Below, one piece after another: positions 55,319 through 64,000 of a DNA stretch of 64,000 bases. The stretch's first letter is position 1; the number at the start of each line of letters is the position of its first letter. A program made the translations under genes and the position numbers. This DNA comes from Arthrobacter sp. B3I4 (GTDB lineage: Bacteria; Actinomycetota; Actinomycetes; Actinomycetales; Micrococcaceae). The stretch covers positions 868,001 through 932,000 of the forward strand of contig NZ_JAUSYK010000001.1 of the NCBI RefSeq assembly GCF_030816855.1. Direction: 5' to 3'. Below the pieces are notes generated by a model, which searched no databases, was not told the DNA's origin, and was given only the letters and a program-made list of their open reading frames with translations.

Positions 55319-55640
55319 CGTCGTAGGGTCTTCCACTTCGCCTCTCCAGTCCACAGTTTGCCGCGAGGTCGTTGCTTGTCTCGCCGCTCAACAGCACTTC
55401 TAACCATACGGAGAACTCGCCGCCGGACACGAGGCGAAAGGGCGTATGCGGCAGGATGTATCCAAGCTGATACCTTCCACGCCCTCGAGGCGGCAATCAC
55501 GACTGGCGCGGGACCGGGCAGCGACGGCGGACCGATTTTCTGAGGATCCACGCGAAGGTTCCCGGCCACCCGGAACCCCGCCCTGCTACCATCGGCGCAT
55601 AGCTGACATGTCCTGCTGACCGAACGTAAGGAACGGCTCC
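55319..55640 (+). promoter_or_regulatory. 322-base spacer with a candidate operator upstream of iolB
   Basis: Holds promoters for the membrane protein (minus) and iolB (plus). A 21-bp near-perfect palindrome, GGTTCC (55557-55562) and GGAACC (55572-55577) with matching GG/CC inside the 9-base spacer, stands 64 bases before the iolB start, and AAGGAA is its ribosome site (55629-55634). No coding sequence is supported elsewhere in the gap. Confidence 0.5.
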
Positions 55641-56534
55641 ATGACCAACTGGGTCTACCCGCTCGGAACGGCAGCAGACGGCAGATGGGATGTCTCCCTT
55701 GGGGCGTCCGGTTCCCCCCTCCCTGCCGAAGGGTGGAGCCACACGGGGTTGAAGGTGGCCACCCTCACGGCGGGCACCGAGGTCGTACTTCCCGCAGCCG
55801 CCGAGGAACGCCTTATCGTTCCGCTCAACGGATCATTCAACGTCCTTGTGGACGGCAGGGAGCACCACCTGCACGGCCGGCCTTCGGTGTTCCACGGGCC
55901 GAGCGACGTTCTCTACTCAGGCTCGGAGCGGATGGTCACCGTTAGATCTGACGGCGGCGGCCGGGTTGCCATAGCCACCGCGCCGGCCAAAGCCTCGTAC
56001 CCCACCAGGCTGGTGCGAGCAGCAGAGATACCGGTCGAACTGCGCGGAGCGGGCAACTGCTCCCGCCAGGTCCACAATTTTGGCACCCCTGCGGTGCTGG
56101 AAGCCGACCGGTTCATTGTGTGCGAGGTCCTCACCCCCGCCGGCAACTGGTCCTCCTACCCGCCACACAAACATGACGAGGAAAAAGAGGGCGAAACCAG
56201 CCTCGAGGAGATCTATTACTTCGAGACGCAGACCGCGGCCGGTTCGGGGGCGCCCCCGGGCGCAGATGCCATTGGCTATCAGCGCGTCTACGCGTCCGAC
56301 GCGCGCCCCATCGACGTTTCAGCCGAGGTCCGCACCGGCGATGTCGTCCTTGTGCCCTATGGCTGGCACGGCCCCGCAATGGCGGCTCCCGGTTACGACC
56401 TGTACTACCTGAACGTCATGGCGGGCCCCGGTCCTGTTCGGGAATGGCTCATCAGCGATGATCCGCACCACGGCTGGATACGCCAGAGCTGGGAGAACCA
56501 GGAAATCGACCCGCGGCTGCCGTTTGGGACGTAA
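55641..56534 (+). CDS. iolB: 5-deoxy-glucuronate isomerase
   Basis: Inositol catabolism enzyme converting 5-deoxy-glucuronate to 2-deoxy-5-keto-gluconate. 297 residues of two cupin domains. Diagnostic segments: SYPPHKHDEEKEGETSLEEI (metal-binding His/Glu), YYFETQTA, VLVPYGWHGPAMAAPGYDLY and YLNVMAGP. The rest of the iol pathway (iolCDEG) is not adjacent, so this is either a detached piece of the pathway or a copy used elsewhere. A palindrome upstream may be the regulator site. Confidence 0.93.
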   Translation: MTNWVYPLGTAADGRWDVSLGASGSPLPAEGWSHTGLKVATLTAGTEVVLPAAAEERLIVPLNGSFNVLVDGREHHLHGRPSVFHGPSDVLYSGSERMVTVRSDGGGRVAIATAPAKASYPTRLVRAAEIPVELRGAGNCSRQVHNFGTPAVLEADRFIVCEVLTPAGNWSSYPPHKHDEEKEGETSLEEIYYFETQTAAGSGAPPGADAIGYQRVYASDARPIDVSAEVRTGDVVLVPYGWHGPAMAAPGYDLYYLNVMAGPGPVREWLISDDPHHGWIRQSWENQEIDPRLPFGT

Positions 56535-56608
56535 AGGCCGCGAGATGCGGCGCCTATAGTCGAAGGGATCCCCGCCGGACCCGGTCCGGCCCGTCGGAAG
56601 GACTTCCA

Positions 56609-57037
56609 TTGCCGCACCCTCAGGACACCGGCTCACAGCCCGCGGGCATCCCGTACGAAGGCAACTGCCCGTGCCTGTCCGGTGAGCAGTACAACGACTG
56701 CTGCGGCCGGTACCACCGCGGCGAAGCGGAGGCGCCGACGGCGGAACAGCTCATGCGGTCCCGCTACGCCGCCTTCGTGGTTCTCGACGCCGGCTACTTG
56801 CTGCGGACCTGGCACCCGGACACCCGCCCTGGCCTGCTGGAGCTCGATCCCGAGATCCAGTGGCGGCGACTGGACATTGTCTCAACCAGCGCCGGCGGTC
56901 CGCTGGACAGCGACGGGGTCGTGGAGTTCAAGGCATACTTCAGGCACGACGGCGAGCGTGGGCTTCAGCAGGAAACAAGCCGTTTCGTGCGCCGCGCCCG
57001 CCGCTGGTACTACCTCGGGGCGATGAAGCTGGCCTAG
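56609..57037 (+). CDS. YchJ-family (UPF0225) SEC-C motif protein
   Basis: 142 residues. The N-terminal zinc knuckle of the YchJ/SEC-C type is seen as C20, C22, C31 and C32 (CPCLSGEQYNDCCGRYH). The rest is a NTF2-like YchJ core (EQLMRSRYAAFVVLDAGYLL, RTWHPDTRP, WYYLG). Function unknown. TTG start at 56609 with GGAAGGA nearby. Its stop overlaps the next minus-strand gene by four bases. Confidence 0.85.
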   Translation: MPHPQDTGSQPAGIPYEGNCPCLSGEQYNDCCGRYHRGEAEAPTAEQLMRSRYAAFVVLDAGYLLRTWHPDTRPGLLELDPEIQWRRLDIVSTSAGGPLDSDGVVEFKAYFRHDGERGLQQETSRFVRRARRWYYLGAMKLA

Positions 57038-57981
57038 CGCTCCTCGACCGTTTCCACCGGGGTGAAGCCGGCGCGGTCCACCTTGCGGTGGAAACGCATG
57101 CCGGCAAGGCCGCCCAGCATGGCGCCAATGAGGGCCACGACGGCTACAACGATGGCGGCGATAAGGCTCATGGTGGTGAGTTGGCCTTCGTTGACCGGGA
57201 TCCGGGGGAAGCTGTTCAGGTTCGCGAGGACGTTGAACTGCTGTCCTGCGGTCGCGGCCAGGATAGCGACAATGACGGCCGCGATAATGGCCCAGATCCA
57301 CACCATCAGGCCTTGGCGCGCGCCGTTGAAGCGAGCCATTCGGCCTGCCACGTAACCGCCGCAGTAATACGACACGAAGAGAATCACCAGCAGCGCGATG
57401 ATGCCGGCGATCCCTACGCTTTGGTTGTTCGTCGCCTGGTTGACGGCCTCGTTGACGTTGGTGTTGGTGGCGAGGCCGACGGCTGTGCCTGCGGCGGCGA
57501 CCAGGGCGGTCAGCAACACAGCCATGCCGGTGGCCGCGAGCCAACCGAAGAACGCCGATCCCACCTTGATGCCGCCGAACTGCTCCTTTTCACGGGCCAC
57601 CACCGTCTCGCGGGTGGGGACCTCCTCGACGACGGTGTCCCGTTCAAGGCGGTCCTGCCGGTCATGCCGGGTTCCGTGGATTACGCCGGTGTCGCGGCTG
57701 GCTGCCGTCCCGCCAGCCGTCGCTCCTGCGACGGGTGCGGCGGGGAAAGCGCGGGTATCGTCGGTGCGCGACGTCCGGGTTTCTGCCCTGGTTTCTGCGC
57801 GGTCCTCGTCCCGGTAGTCGGCGCGGTCCTCTGACCGGTGGCTCCGCTCGGCGACGACGGGCCGTTCAGCGGTTGCGCCCGCCTCGCGGGCGTCGTGGAT
57901 CCGGTCATCGTGACCGAGGGTGGCGTCGTCCTCGCGGGCGCGGCGCGGAGCGCTGTCTTCGGGGCCTACTGTGCTGCTCAT
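57034..57981 (-). CDS. Membrane protein with a charged N-terminal region
   Basis: 315 residues. The first 135 are very rich in Arg, Asp, Glu and Ala (RSEDRADYRDEDRAETRAET) and predicted to be disordered. The C-terminal half has four spans (about 150-310: FFGWLAATGMAVLLTALVAA, IAGIIALLVILFVSYYCGGY, MVWIWAIIAAVIVAILAATA, MSLIAAIVVAVVALIGAMLG). Similar to unnamed actinobacterial stress-associated membrane proteins; no catalytic motif. Its stop overlaps that of the YchJ gene. Confidence 0.7.
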   Translation of the reverse strand: MSSTVGPEDSAPRRAREDDATLGHDDRIHDAREAGATAERPVVAERSHRSEDRADYRDEDRAETRAETRTSRTDDTRAFPAAPVAGATAGGTAASRDTGVIHGTRHDRQDRLERDTVVEEVPTRETVVAREKEQFGGIKVGSAFFGWLAATGMAVLLTALVAAAGTAVGLATNTNVNEAVNQATNNQSVGIAGIIALLVILFVSYYCGGYVAGRMARFNGARQGLMVWIWAIIAAVIVAILAATAGQQFNVLANLNSFPRIPVNEGQLTTMSLIAAIVVAVVALIGAMLGGLAGMRFHRKVDRAGFTPVETVEER

Positions 57982-58147
57982 GATGGCTGCTCGCTTTCAT
58001 TGATTGTCCCGCGCTCATCGTTTGAGCCGGGCACCGCAATGCTTCGACCGTCATCAGGTCTTACTCCACCTAACCATGCCCCCGAGCCCAATAGCAAGGA
58101 TGCTTACTATTGAGCCACGAGCCGGGTCGGGCCGACATAACCGCACG

Positions 58148-60163
58148 TCAGCGATAGGTTCGGTGCAGGTTTTCCTTCGTTGAGGCGCGGGGAGTCGCGT
58201 CAGCGATCCAGGGCCCGGTCCCCTCGGACTGATCCAGCACCCCGGCCTCGAGCCACTCGTAATCCCCGGCGAGAACCTTGCGCGTCAAGGCGCGGTCGCC
58301 GTCGTCGGTATTGCGCCAAAGCTGCTCGAAGTATTCCTCGACCCGGACCCTTGCTTGCTCGCAGTAAGCATCCGCGAGTTCGTAGGCTGAGGCGCCGCGT
58401 TCCGGAGAGGTCCGCAGCAACATCTCTGCCCGCGAGCAGCACGCCGCCATTGCGAACAGCTCGGCACCAATGTCCACAATCCGGCCAAGAAATGCCTGCT
58501 TGTGCTCCAGTTTCGCCTGCCAGCGGCCCATCGCGTAGAAGGTCTGCCGGGCCAGCCGCCGCGAGGCCCGCTCCACAAAACGCAAGTGCCTCGCGAGCCG
58601 GCCGAAGTCACCGAAAGAACGCGGGTCCATGCCTGTTCCGGCCACGAGCTTTGGCAACCACCGCGCGTAGAAACCGGAGGCGCCGACGGCGGCCTTTGCC
58701 TTTTCGGACAGGCTGGCGTCCTGCGAGGCGAGGGCCCCCGCGGCGGCCAAATGGGCGTCCACTGCTTCCCGCGCGATCAACAGCCGCATGATTTCCGAGG
58801 ACCCCTCAAAGATCCGGTTGATGCGCAGGTCCCGCAACTGCTGTTCGGCCGGAACTGCACGCTCGCCGCGGGCCTCCAGCGAGTCCGCGGTTTCGAAACC
58901 CCGGCCGCCGCGGATCTGAACCAGTTCGTCCGCAATCCGGCAGCTGATCTCGGTAGCCCACAATTTCGCAAGGGCAGCTTCGATGCGGACGTCCTTCTGG
59001 CCGGCGTCGGCCATTTCCGCGCAGAGCTCGAAGACGGCGTCGAGGGCGAAGGCGCTCGCGGCGATGAAGGCGATCTTCGTGCCCACCGCCTCGTGCTGGC
59101 CGACGGGCCGGCCCCACTGGGTGCGGGCGGTCGACCATTCCCTTGCGATCTTCAAGCTCCAGCGGCCGGAGGCGACACACAGCGCAGGGAGGGCGAGCCG
59201 GCCGGTATTGAGCGTGGTGAGTGCGATCCTCAGGCCTTGGCCTTCCCGGCCCAGCCGGTTGGCGGCCGGCACCCGGACCTGGTGGAAACGAGTCACGCCG
59301 TTCTCGATGCCGCGCAGGCCCATGAAGCTGTTGCGGTTCTCAACGGTAATGCCGGGGGAGTCCATTTCCACGACGAAAGCACTGATGCCGCCCTTGTGGG
59401 CGGAACCGTCGGCGTCGGTGTGCGCCGGGACGACCGCCATGACCACCACGAGTTCCGCGATGACCCCGTTGGTGGTCCACAGCTTCACCCCGTCCAGCAG
59501 GTAGGAACTCCCGTCCTCCGAGGGAACGGCGGTGCTGCCCATCCGGGCCGGGTCGCTGCCGACGTCGGGTTCGGTCAACAGGAACGCCGTCACCGCGCCG
59601 GCGGCACAGCGCGGCAGGTACTCCCGCTTCTGCTCAGGCGTGCCGAAAACCTTCACCGGTTCCGGCACCCCGATGGATTGGTGAGCGGACAAGAGCGCTC
59701 CGATACTCGGATGCACCGAGCCCAGCAGCGCCAAAGCCCGGCCGTAGTAGACGAGCGAGAGACCCAGCCCGCCGTATTCGCGGGGGATCTTCATGCCAAA
59801 GACCCCCAGGTCGGCGAGCCCGTCCAGGTATTCGTCCGGAATTTTCGCGTCCCGCTCAATTCTGCGACCCGACATGGTGCGGCAGTATGCGGTGAGCCGT
59901 TCCATGAACGCTTCACCACGTTCGACGTCGTCTGCCGGCGCTTGCGGCCAGGGGTGGATGAGGCTCAGGTCGAAGCTGCCCAGGTAAAGGCCCTTCGCAA
60001 AGCTGGGCCGGTCCCAAGTGGTTTCGCGGGCTGCTTCGGCAATGGCCCGGGCATCGGCAGCGGAAGCCTCGGGCCCGATGGTCTCCGGGATTCCCGGGAC
60101 CGCGGTGTCGGTGCCGCCGGCGGCTGGATCTTGGGTTGCGGGGTTATCGATGGCGGAGCTCAC
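58148..60163 (-). CDS. Acyl-CoA dehydrogenase
   Basis: Flavoprotein of 671 residues, longer than the usual 380-600 because of an N-terminal tail and a C-terminal extension. Conserved segments include FGMKIPREYGGLGLSLVYYG, TAFLLTEPDVGSDPARMGST, GVKLWTTNGVIAELVVV, and NRIFEGSSEIMRLLIAREAV (the flavin-end motif). FadE family for beta-oxidation or a specific branched acyl-CoA. Start at 60163 with GGAGATG before it. Substrate unknown. Confidence 0.9.
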   Translation of the reverse strand: MSSAIDNPATQDPAAGGTDTAVPGIPETIGPEASAADARAIAEAARETTWDRPSFAKGLYLGSFDLSLIHPWPQAPADDVERGEAFMERLTAYCRTMSGRRIERDAKIPDEYLDGLADLGVFGMKIPREYGGLGLSLVYYGRALALLGSVHPSIGALLSAHQSIGVPEPVKVFGTPEQKREYLPRCAAGAVTAFLLTEPDVGSDPARMGSTAVPSEDGSSYLLDGVKLWTTNGVIAELVVVMAVVPAHTDADGSAHKGGISAFVVEMDSPGITVENRNSFMGLRGIENGVTRFHQVRVPAANRLGREGQGLRIALTTLNTGRLALPALCVASGRWSLKIAREWSTARTQWGRPVGQHEAVGTKIAFIAASAFALDAVFELCAEMADAGQKDVRIEAALAKLWATEISCRIADELVQIRGGRGFETADSLEARGERAVPAEQQLRDLRINRIFEGSSEIMRLLIAREAVDAHLAAAGALASQDASLSEKAKAAVGASGFYARWLPKLVAGTGMDPRSFGDFGRLARHLRFVERASRRLARQTFYAMGRWQAKLEHKQAFLGRIVDIGAELFAMAACCSRAEMLLRTSPERGASAYELADAYCEQARVRVEEYFEQLWRNTDDGDRALTRKVLAGDYEWLEAGVLDQSEGTGPWIADATPRASTKENLHRTYR

Positions 60164-60226
60164 TGGGCATCTCCTCTAACCGGTTGGCCGGCTCGAGCCC
60201 TGGATCCGCCGCGGGTGGAGGACCCT

Positions 60227-60541
60227 TCAGCTGTCCCGCAATACTACCCGCGGGTAGGTGCCTGTACTAGGGGAGGGCTGCCCGATTAGATCACCAGGGA
60301 AGTCGCTTGGAAGCTCCACCCTGCGGGCGTGATGCAGCAGCCGGTCCCAGGTCTCGTTGATGCCGTGGACCAGACCGAGCAGGAGGCTCGCTGCGATGAA
60401 CCAGGCCAGCCGCCCGACTCCCAGCAGTGCCAGGGCCGCGAAGGCTGCCGTCAGGATGAAGGCGGTAATTGTCATGGCGAAGACCAAGGTTCCAGCGAAC
60501 ACCATCGTGCTGGTTTCTACCGCACTTATATCGAACTGCAT
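60227..60541 (-). CDS. Small membrane protein, unknown
   Basis: 104 residues with two spans (FAGTLVFAMTITAFILTAAF, then ALLGVGRLAWFIAASLLLGL) and a short charged tail. A strong ribosome site (GGAGGAAGA, just before the ATG) supports it. Lies 63 bases upstream of the acyl-CoA dehydrogenase on the same strand, so co-transcription is possible. Function not evident. Confidence 0.7.
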   Translation of the reverse strand: MQFDISAVETSTMVFAGTLVFAMTITAFILTAAFAALALLGVGRLAWFIAASLLLGLVHGINETWDRLLHHARRVELPSDFPGDLIGQPSPSTGTYPRVVLRDS

Positions 60542-60861
60542 TCTTCCTCCTGCACCGTTACTCGGCTGAATCGGTAACCTGAGCGTAGGGGGCGGTAAGA
60601 GAGCCCGGCCAGTGCTCCCGGGCGTGCCGCTGCCGGTTGATACGGGATCGAAATGCTACTCAGGCGTAGGTCACAGGCAGGTGACAATAATCCCACCAGT
60701 AACATCCGTAACAGGATGGCGGCCGGTTGCGGCGGCACCGGACGTGCGCCCGCTCCTGCCTTTGGTCGGACTTCACACCGTTCCGGCCAGCCCTGCGTTA
60801 ACCTTGTATCTGGCAGTTTCCCTGGTCCGCTGCCCCACCCACCTCCAGCGATTGGAGAAAA
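60542..60861. other. 320-base intergenic region before the Wadjet operon
   Basis: Carries the promoters of the divergent small membrane gene and of jetA. GTCAC (60670-60674) and GTGAC (60681-60685) form a short palindrome. TTAACCTTGTATCT near 60798 offers possible -10 sequences for jetA, but no clear -35 can be named. GGAGAAAA precedes the jetA GTG start. No RNA gene or coding frame is supported. Confidence 0.4.
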
Positions 60862-62316
60862 GTGCCCCGTTCGGCTGTGTCCTCCGCCGACGCAATCGGC
60901 GCCCGGCTCCGGGACCTCGAGCTCCTCACCAAGGGACCAGCCTGGGCGCTGACCCGTTCCGCGCCTTGGGTGATCGCCGTGCTGCAAGCCTCCTTTACCC
61001 GGACCCGGCCGCAACTGCCGCTGGAACAGTTCCACGCCGACGTTGACGCGTTCCTTGAACAGCTCCGACGGCAAGACCCGGGACTCGGCGGGGGTTCCAA
61101 TGGCAAGGGCTTCGGCGACGAATGGACCCGCAAGAACTTCCTCACCCGCCGCAACCAGTCCGGCCAGATCGTCTACGAGGTCACCGAGCCGGCGGCCCGC
61201 GTGCTCGCCTTCCTCGACAGCCTCTCCAGTGAGCGCTCCACCCTCAACGGGTCCCGGCTGGGGACGCTCCTGGGCGACGTCGAGAAGCTCGCCAACGAGA
61301 CCAACCCGGACCAGAGCGCGCGCCTGGAGTCGCTTGAGGAGGAGATTGGCGAACGCCGTCAGCTCATTGAGGACATCAGCTCCGGCGAGTTCGACGGTCT
61401 GCTCGACGACGAAGAAGCCGTCGAAGCAGCCGGGAACATTCTGGACCTGGCGGCGAGCCTGCCCGCTGACTACAAGAAGATGCGTGACCGGATTGAAGAG
61501 CTGGTTGGCGAGTTGCGCAACCAGATCATCGAGGAATCGCTCAGCAAAGGCGCGACAATGGCCCAGGTGCTGGAGGCGGACAAGCGGCTGCGGCAGAGCC
61601 CGGAGGGCAGGACCTTCCGGTCCTTTACCGCCTTCCTGGAGGACCCGCAGCAGCAGCTGCGGTTCCGGTCCGCGATCGGCGAGGTGCTCAGCCGGCAGTT
61701 CGCCGACGAGCTCAGCCAGGACGAACGCGAGACGCTGAAAAACCTGGTGGCCGAGCTGCGCAGCCAGCACAGCCAGATCCAGCGGATCTACGGCAAGCTC
61801 AGCGAAAGCCTCAACACGTACGTCCAGAGCGACGATTACCGCCAGTCGGTCCGGCTTCGGAGGGTGCTGCGCGAGGCGGAGCAAGCGATCCGCTCGTTGC
61901 CGTATGAACGTGACCGTCCAGGCCTGGTCCGCGGACCGGTATTGTTCAACGCCGGTTTCGAATCCCTGGCAATGGTCAAGCTGTTCGACCCGGACGAGTT
62001 CGCGGCGCCGCCGAGGTTGGCGGAGCCGATCGCCTTCAGCGACTCCGACCGGGTGCGCTCGCCGAGGACGGGCAAAGCCAGCCCCCAGGCGATCCGGTCC
62101 GCCGTCGCGGGGGCGTCCACCCTGGGGGAGGCCTGGGCGCAGCTGCCGGACGAAGAGCAACACATTAATTCGATCCGGGCGCTGCTCGCACACGCGCTGC
62201 ACCAGGGCGCCTATTTTGACCGTCAGGCCTGGGAACCGTTGGACTTCGAACAGATCGATGGCACCACCCGCACCGCGTACCTGCCCGTCGTCACGCTGAA
62301 GAAGGATGAACGATGA
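60862..62316 (+). CDS. jetA: Wadjet anti-plasmid system protein JetA (DUF3375)
   Basis: First gene of a type I Wadjet operon. JetA (DUF3375) is the kleisin-like/MukF-like subunit that links JetB and JetC. 484 residues; the N-terminal part ([40 protein letters not shown]) matches the family's winged-helix-like start, and the middle is strongly helical with coiled-coil propensity ([20 protein letters not shown]). GTG start after GGAG. It overlaps jetB by four bases. Confidence 0.85.
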   Translation: MPRSAVSSADAIGARLRDLELLTKGPAWALTRSAPWVIAVLQASFTRTRPQLPLEQFHADVDAFLEQLRRQDPGLGGGSNGKGFGDEWTRKNFLTRRNQSGQIVYEVTEPAARVLAFLDSLSSERSTLNGSRLGTLLGDVEKLANETNPDQSARLESLEEEIGERRQLIEDISSGEFDGLLDDEEAVEAAGNILDLAASLPADYKKMRDRIEELVGELRNQIIEESLSKGATMAQVLEADKRLRQSPEGRTFRSFTAFLEDPQQQLRFRSAIGEVLSRQFADELSQDERETLKNLVAELRSQHSQIQRIYGKLSESLNTYVQSDDYRQSVRLRRVLREAEQAIRSLPYERDRPGLVRGPVLFNAGFESLAMVKLFDPDEFAAPPRLAEPIAFSDSDRVRSPRTGKASPQAIRSAVAGASTLGEAWAQLPDEEQHINSIRALLAHALHQGAYFDRQAWEPLDFEQIDGTTRTAYLPVVTLKKDER

Positions 62317-63200
62317 CCGAGCTTTCCCAGGAAACGTCCGGGACGGGACACGAGTCGGATTACGAACCCGCCCGGGAGCCGGAGCGGGAGCCCGCGCGCG
62401 TCCACCCGGACCCCTTCGCCGTCACCCCGCGGGACACTTTCGTCGACGGCGCCGCACTCTTCCCCGGGGACACCGGCGTGTTGCCCATGAAGGTCCGCCA
62501 AGCGCTGGTGAAACTGCTCAAGGGGCCGTACATCGACGGCGGCCGGGACGAAAAACTCTGGACCACGCTGCTGGACAACCAGCTCATCCTGCGCAGCCGC
62601 CTCTCCGAGCTGTTCCTGACGCTGCAGCTGGACCACGAGCGCAAGGTGGCCGTACTGCGACCGGTGGACCCGGAAGCGATCGGTGGCAGCACCCGCTCCA
62701 GCATCCTGCGCCAGCAGCGGGCCCTGAGCCGGGTGGAAACCATCGTGTTGCTGCGCCTGCGCTTGCTGTTGGACCGCCACGTCACCGCCCAGACCGATCC
62801 CACGATTACGCGGGAGGAAATCGCCGACCTCGTCGCCCACTACCAGCCGGCCGGGCAGCAGGACGCGCTGCGCGATTCAGACGTCGTCAACCGGGCCATC
62901 ACCAAGCTCCTGGCCCGCCAACTCCTACTCCCCACCGGCTTGGATGAGGTTTTCACCATCTCTAACGCCCTCCCGTTGGCCCTCCCCTTCGAAAACATCG
63001 GCGACATCCCGGCACAAATCGAAGCCCTCATCGCCGCCAGCACCGATCCCACCGGCACCGAACCCCTCCTGGACCTCGACGGCGAGAACCCTGCTAGCGC
63101 TGAGGACGACTCTGAAGACACCGACGACTCGGACAATGAGGTCGATGGGGCGGCATCGCCGTCGGCGTCACTCAGCCACAAGGAAGAGGAAGCCAAGTGA
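62313..63200 (+). CDS. jetB: Wadjet anti-plasmid system protein JetB (DUF4194)
   Basis: MukE-like KITE subunit of the complex. 295 residues. The conserved DUF4194 core is residues about 50-230 ([34 protein letters not shown] text [20 protein letters not shown], and the winged-helix ending [20 protein letters not shown]). The N-terminal 40 and the C-terminal 35 residues are acidic and probably disordered. Starts inside the jetA stop and ends overlapping the jetC GTG (GTGA). Confidence 0.85.
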   Translation: MTELSQETSGTGHESDYEPAREPEREPARVHPDPFAVTPRDTFVDGAALFPGDTGVLPMKVRQALVKLLKGPYIDGGRDEKLWTTLLDNQLILRSRLSELFLTLQLDHERKVAVLRPVDPEAIGGSTRSSILRQQRALSRVETIVLLRLRLLLDRHVTAQTDPTITREEIADLVAHYQPAGQQDALRDSDVVNRAITKLLARQLLLPTGLDEVFTISNALPLALPFENIGDIPAQIEALIAASTDPTGTEPLLDLDGENPASAEDDSEDTDDSDNEVDGAASPSASLSHKEEEAK

Positions 63201-64000
63201 GCATCGCAACCATGCTCCCGCTGGGCGAGCTCACAAACCCCGGGCAGATGCGCCTCGCCCTCGTCCAGGTGGTCAACTGGGGTACATTCCACGGCGCGCA
63301 TACAATGCACGTGGACCGCAACGGCACCCTGCTGACCGGAAACTCCGGCGTCGGCAAGTCCACGCTGTTCGACGCCATGCTGCGGGTCTTCGATGCCCGG
63401 CCGCGCTCCAACGAGGCGGCCGCCCAGCGTGCCGGCGGAGCCGTTGAGGACAAGCGCACCACCTTCACGTACATGCGGGGCAAGGTGGGAGACAAAGCGG
63501 TGGGGGAGGGCTCGGCCAGTGCGTTCCAGCGCCCCGGGGCGACGTGGTCCGCCGTCGCACTGACTTTCGACAACGCTGCCGGCACCCGTGTCACCATCTC
63601 CGCGTTGTTCGACCTGCCCAAGAACGGTACCGAATCGAGCGTCGGCCGGTACTACCTCATCGACCACAAGCCGCTGGACCTGGCCGCGCTCGAGAGCATC
63701 GCCGAGAAACGGTTCACCAAGGCAGCGCTGGACTCGGTCTTCCCGGACGCCCAGATCTTCGATGTCCACAAAGCCTTCGCCGAACGCTTCCGCCGGCTGC
63801 TGGGGATCAACTCGGACCAGGCCCTGCCGCTGCTGCGCGTGATCCAGGCCGGCAAGGGCCTGGGCGGCAGCGTCAACACCTTCTTCCGTGACCAGGTCCT
63901 GGACGCGCCCGCCACCCTGGCGGCCGCGGACGACGTCGTCGAGGAATTCAGCAATCTGATGTCCATCCGGCAACGGCTTGAGGATGTCCGGCAGCAGCGC
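63197..64000 (+). CDS. jetC: Wadjet SMC-like ATPase JetC (3' partial)
   Basis: N-terminal 268 residues of the SMC/MukB-like ATPase. The P-loop GNSGVGKST is at residues 48-56 (K54), following [18 protein letters not shown] as in SbcC/JetC-type proteins. The protein is open at the right edge and should exceed 1,000 residues with long coiled coils (already starting at [20 protein letters not shown]). GTG start overlaps the jetB stop. jetD, the TOPRIM nuclease (DUF3322/DUF2220), should lie beyond the window. Confidence 0.88.
   Translation, partial: MSIATMLPLGELTNPGQMRLALVQVVNWGTFHGAHTMHVDRNGTLLTGNSGVGKSTLFDAMLRVFDARPRSNEAAAQRAGGAVEDKRTTFTYMRGKVGDKAVGEGSASAFQRPGATWSAVALTFDNAAGTRVTISALFDLPKNGTESSVGRYYLIDHKPLDLAALESIAEKRFTKAALDSVFPDAQIFDVHKAFAERFRRLLGINSDQALPLLRVIQAGKGLGGSVNTFFRDQVLDAPATLAAADDVVEEFSNLMSIRQRLEDVRQQR

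Overview
The window is high-GC bacterial DNA with dense coding, frequent GTG/TTG starts and many 4-base start/stop overlaps. A DUF222-type HNH nuclease, the bkd-type 2-oxo acid dehydrogenase genes, the mtl/PTS block and several Lrp, MarR and TetR regulators point to an actinobacterium of the Micrococcaceae, most likely an Arthrobacter or Pseudarthrobacter relative. The genus is inferred from gene content, not from a marker gene. No rRNA, tRNA, CRISPR array, insertion sequence or prophage was seen. It looks like ordinary chromosome with a few accessory islands.

Layout. 1-3600: E1alpha/E1beta/E2 of a branched-chain-type 2-oxo acid dehydrogenase (first gene cut by the window edge). 3.6-9.3 kb: acyl-CoA synthetase, universal stress protein, aminotransferase, and a divergent FMN reductase/TetR pair sharing a palindrome. 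9.3-15.7 kb: peptide-type ABC transporter operon (two permeases, a fused double ATPase, a frameshifted binding lipoprotein) behind a structured leader. 15.8-19.8 kb: frameshifted Gfo/Idh/MocA dehydrogenase, alanine dehydrogenase and a divergent PucR-type regulator. 19.9-26.2 kb: PTS enzyme I, then TetR, mannitol EIICBA and mannitol-1-phosphate dehydrogenase. 26.2-31.2 kb: CycA-like permease, MarR/MFS efflux pair with a compact tandem operator, sugar porter. 31.3-44.1 kb: RraA-like protein, secreted nuclease lipoprotein, malic enzyme, LysE exporter (frameshifted) with a divergent Lrp regulator, glutamyl-Q tRNA(Asp) synthetase, a small HD (p)ppGpp-hydrolase-like protein, an acetyltransferase-AAA+ ATPase fusion, DUF305/DUF6153 genes, lactate dehydrogenase and a uracil-DNA-glycosylase-like protein.

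44.1-47.0 kb holds two paralogous GIY-YIG-like genes flanking an opposite-strand DUF222-HNH gene. 47.0-60.6 kb: amidohydrolase, a four-gene overlapping operon (small protein, zinc alcohol dehydrogenase, flavodoxin, DUF4389 membrane protein), molybdopterin oxidoreductase, aldo/keto reductase, a lone iolB, YchJ-like protein, membrane proteins and acyl-CoA dehydrogenase. 60.9-64.0 kb is the start of a Wadjet (jetABC...) anti-plasmid SMC operon running off the right edge; jetD should follow.

The strongest biology is the Wadjet operon, the GIY-YIG/HNH/GIY-YIG island, the acetyltransferase-AAA+ fusion and several sharply defined operator-like palindromes. Three genes carry apparent single-base insertions, two of them in short homopolymers. 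These are either sequence errors or real gene decay.
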